Positions 41,005 to 41,262 of a stretch of 41,262 nt of DNA are shown in pieces. Under the pieces are notes generated by a model. It saw only the letters and a program-made list of their open reading frames with translations, did not search any database and was not told the origin of the DNA. Within the stretch, counting starts at the first letter, position 1; every line of letters begins with the position of its first letter. Source of the DNA: Russula earlei. Lineage: Eukaryota > Basidiomycota > Agaricomycetes > Russulales > Russulaceae. A program made the translations under genes and the position numbers. Location: NCBI GenBank assembly GCA_025769875.1, contig JAGFNK010000459.1:1-41262 (forward strand), written 5' to 3'.

Positions 41005-41262
41005 ATGAAAAAAGTGTTCCTGTTTGTGTGCTTTTGCAGTGTGGTGTCATGGGCATTCTCTCAACCTTCCTTTGTAGATTTTCAGCGTGCCAACCCTCGT
41101 GCTGCTATTGCTTTCAAAGCCAAAGAAGATACGTTAAAAAAACAGTTTGCTGCTGCAGGATTGCAGTGGCCCGCCAGGCAATTGTATATCCGTAGTTTTA
41201 AGTACGATAGCCAGCTGGAGGTATGGGTGCGCAACAATAGTAAAGAACCGTTCAAACTGTTC
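41005..41262 (+). CDS. L,D-transpeptidase (YkuD/YafK-type) family protein, 5' part only
   Basis: 86 codons are visible before the window ends. They comprise a Sec signal peptide (residues 1-19, WAFSQ) and the N-terminal segment typical of Bacteroidota murein L,D-transpeptidases: FVDFQRANPRAAIAFKAKED, LKKQFAAAGLQWPARQLYIR and SFKYDSQLEVWVRNN. The catalytic domain lies outside the window. Such enzymes form 3-3 peptidoglycan crosslinks or attach proteins in the periplasm. The call rests on the N-terminus alone. Confidence 0.8.
   Translation, partial: MKKVFLFVCFCSVVSWAFSQPSFVDFQRANPRAAIAFKAKEDTLKKQFAAAGLQWPARQLYIRSFKYDSQLEVWVRNNSKEPFKLF

Noticed and set aside
40986..41195. Cys-rich 69-codon plus-strand ORF
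   Set aside because: It is a shadow of the L,D-transpeptidase frame that starts at 41005.

Overview
The window is a stretch of chromosome from a member of the Bacteroidota, most likely family Chitinophagaceae. This rests on T9SS-type secreted proteins, SusD/T9SS-style lipoproteins with short lipoboxes, -7 boxes of the form TAnnTTTG, very weak Shine-Dalgarno sites, and the conserved gene order miaB - sigma-54 activator - lptE - TPR protein - secG. Base composition looks even. No tRNA, rRNA, CRISPR array, phage or complete insertion sequence was seen. The genus is not resolved.

Layout. 1-5832 (minus strand) is a vitamin B12-responsive block: a cobalamin riboswitch upstream of metE, then a second cobalamin riboswitch upstream of a BtuG-like beta-propeller lipoprotein, a DUF4430 protein and a T9SS-like secreted protein cut by the window edge. 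5878-8144 (plus) is a tight four-gene cluster (DoxX-like, DUF2071, membrane methyltransferase, four-helix membrane protein). 8149-9752 (minus) holds a secreted bicupin, a small membrane protein and an RRM RNA-binding protein. 10098-12800 (plus) is a small AraC-family regulator followed by three copies of one promoter/operator module, each in front of a short gene; one drives a transcription unit that ordinary gene calling misses. 12893-17569 (plus) holds NamZ, a frame-broken lipoprotein, a formylglycine-generating-enzyme-like lipoprotein, a candidate structured RNA and a FrnE-type DsbA protein.

17563-27342 (minus) is a complete reductive pyrimidine catabolism operon: malonate-semialdehyde dehydrogenase, class III aminotransferase, NCS1 permease (frameshifted twice), dihydropyrimidinase, beta-ureidopropionase, PreT and PreA. 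A frameshifted GxxExxY gene inside inverted repeats sits between preT and preA. A divergent Lrp/AsnC regulator (27490-27951) is the probable controller. Uracil or thymine would be taken up, reduced, ring-opened, hydrolysed to a beta-amino acid, transaminated and oxidised to an acyl-CoA.

27991-41262 is mostly housekeeping: TrmH, two thioredoxin-fold proteins, a YihY/BrkB membrane protein, MltG, SecG, a TPR protein, LptE, a sigma-54 activator, MiaB, a DUF3078 outer-membrane protein, PurK, 4-hydroxyphenylpyruvate dioxygenase and the start of an L,D-transpeptidase.

Most notable: (1) the AraC regulator with three promoter modules of identical geometry and a hidden 45-codon ORF or sRNA; (2) a three-way-junction RNA candidate at 16689-16797; (3) the inverted-repeat GxxExxY cassette that now supplies the preT stop codon; (4) a half-length alcohol dehydrogenase that has lost a catalytic zinc ligand but kept its structural zinc site; (5) four single-base deletions, three placed in A/T runs, that break otherwise well-preserved genes and may be real or sequencing artefacts.
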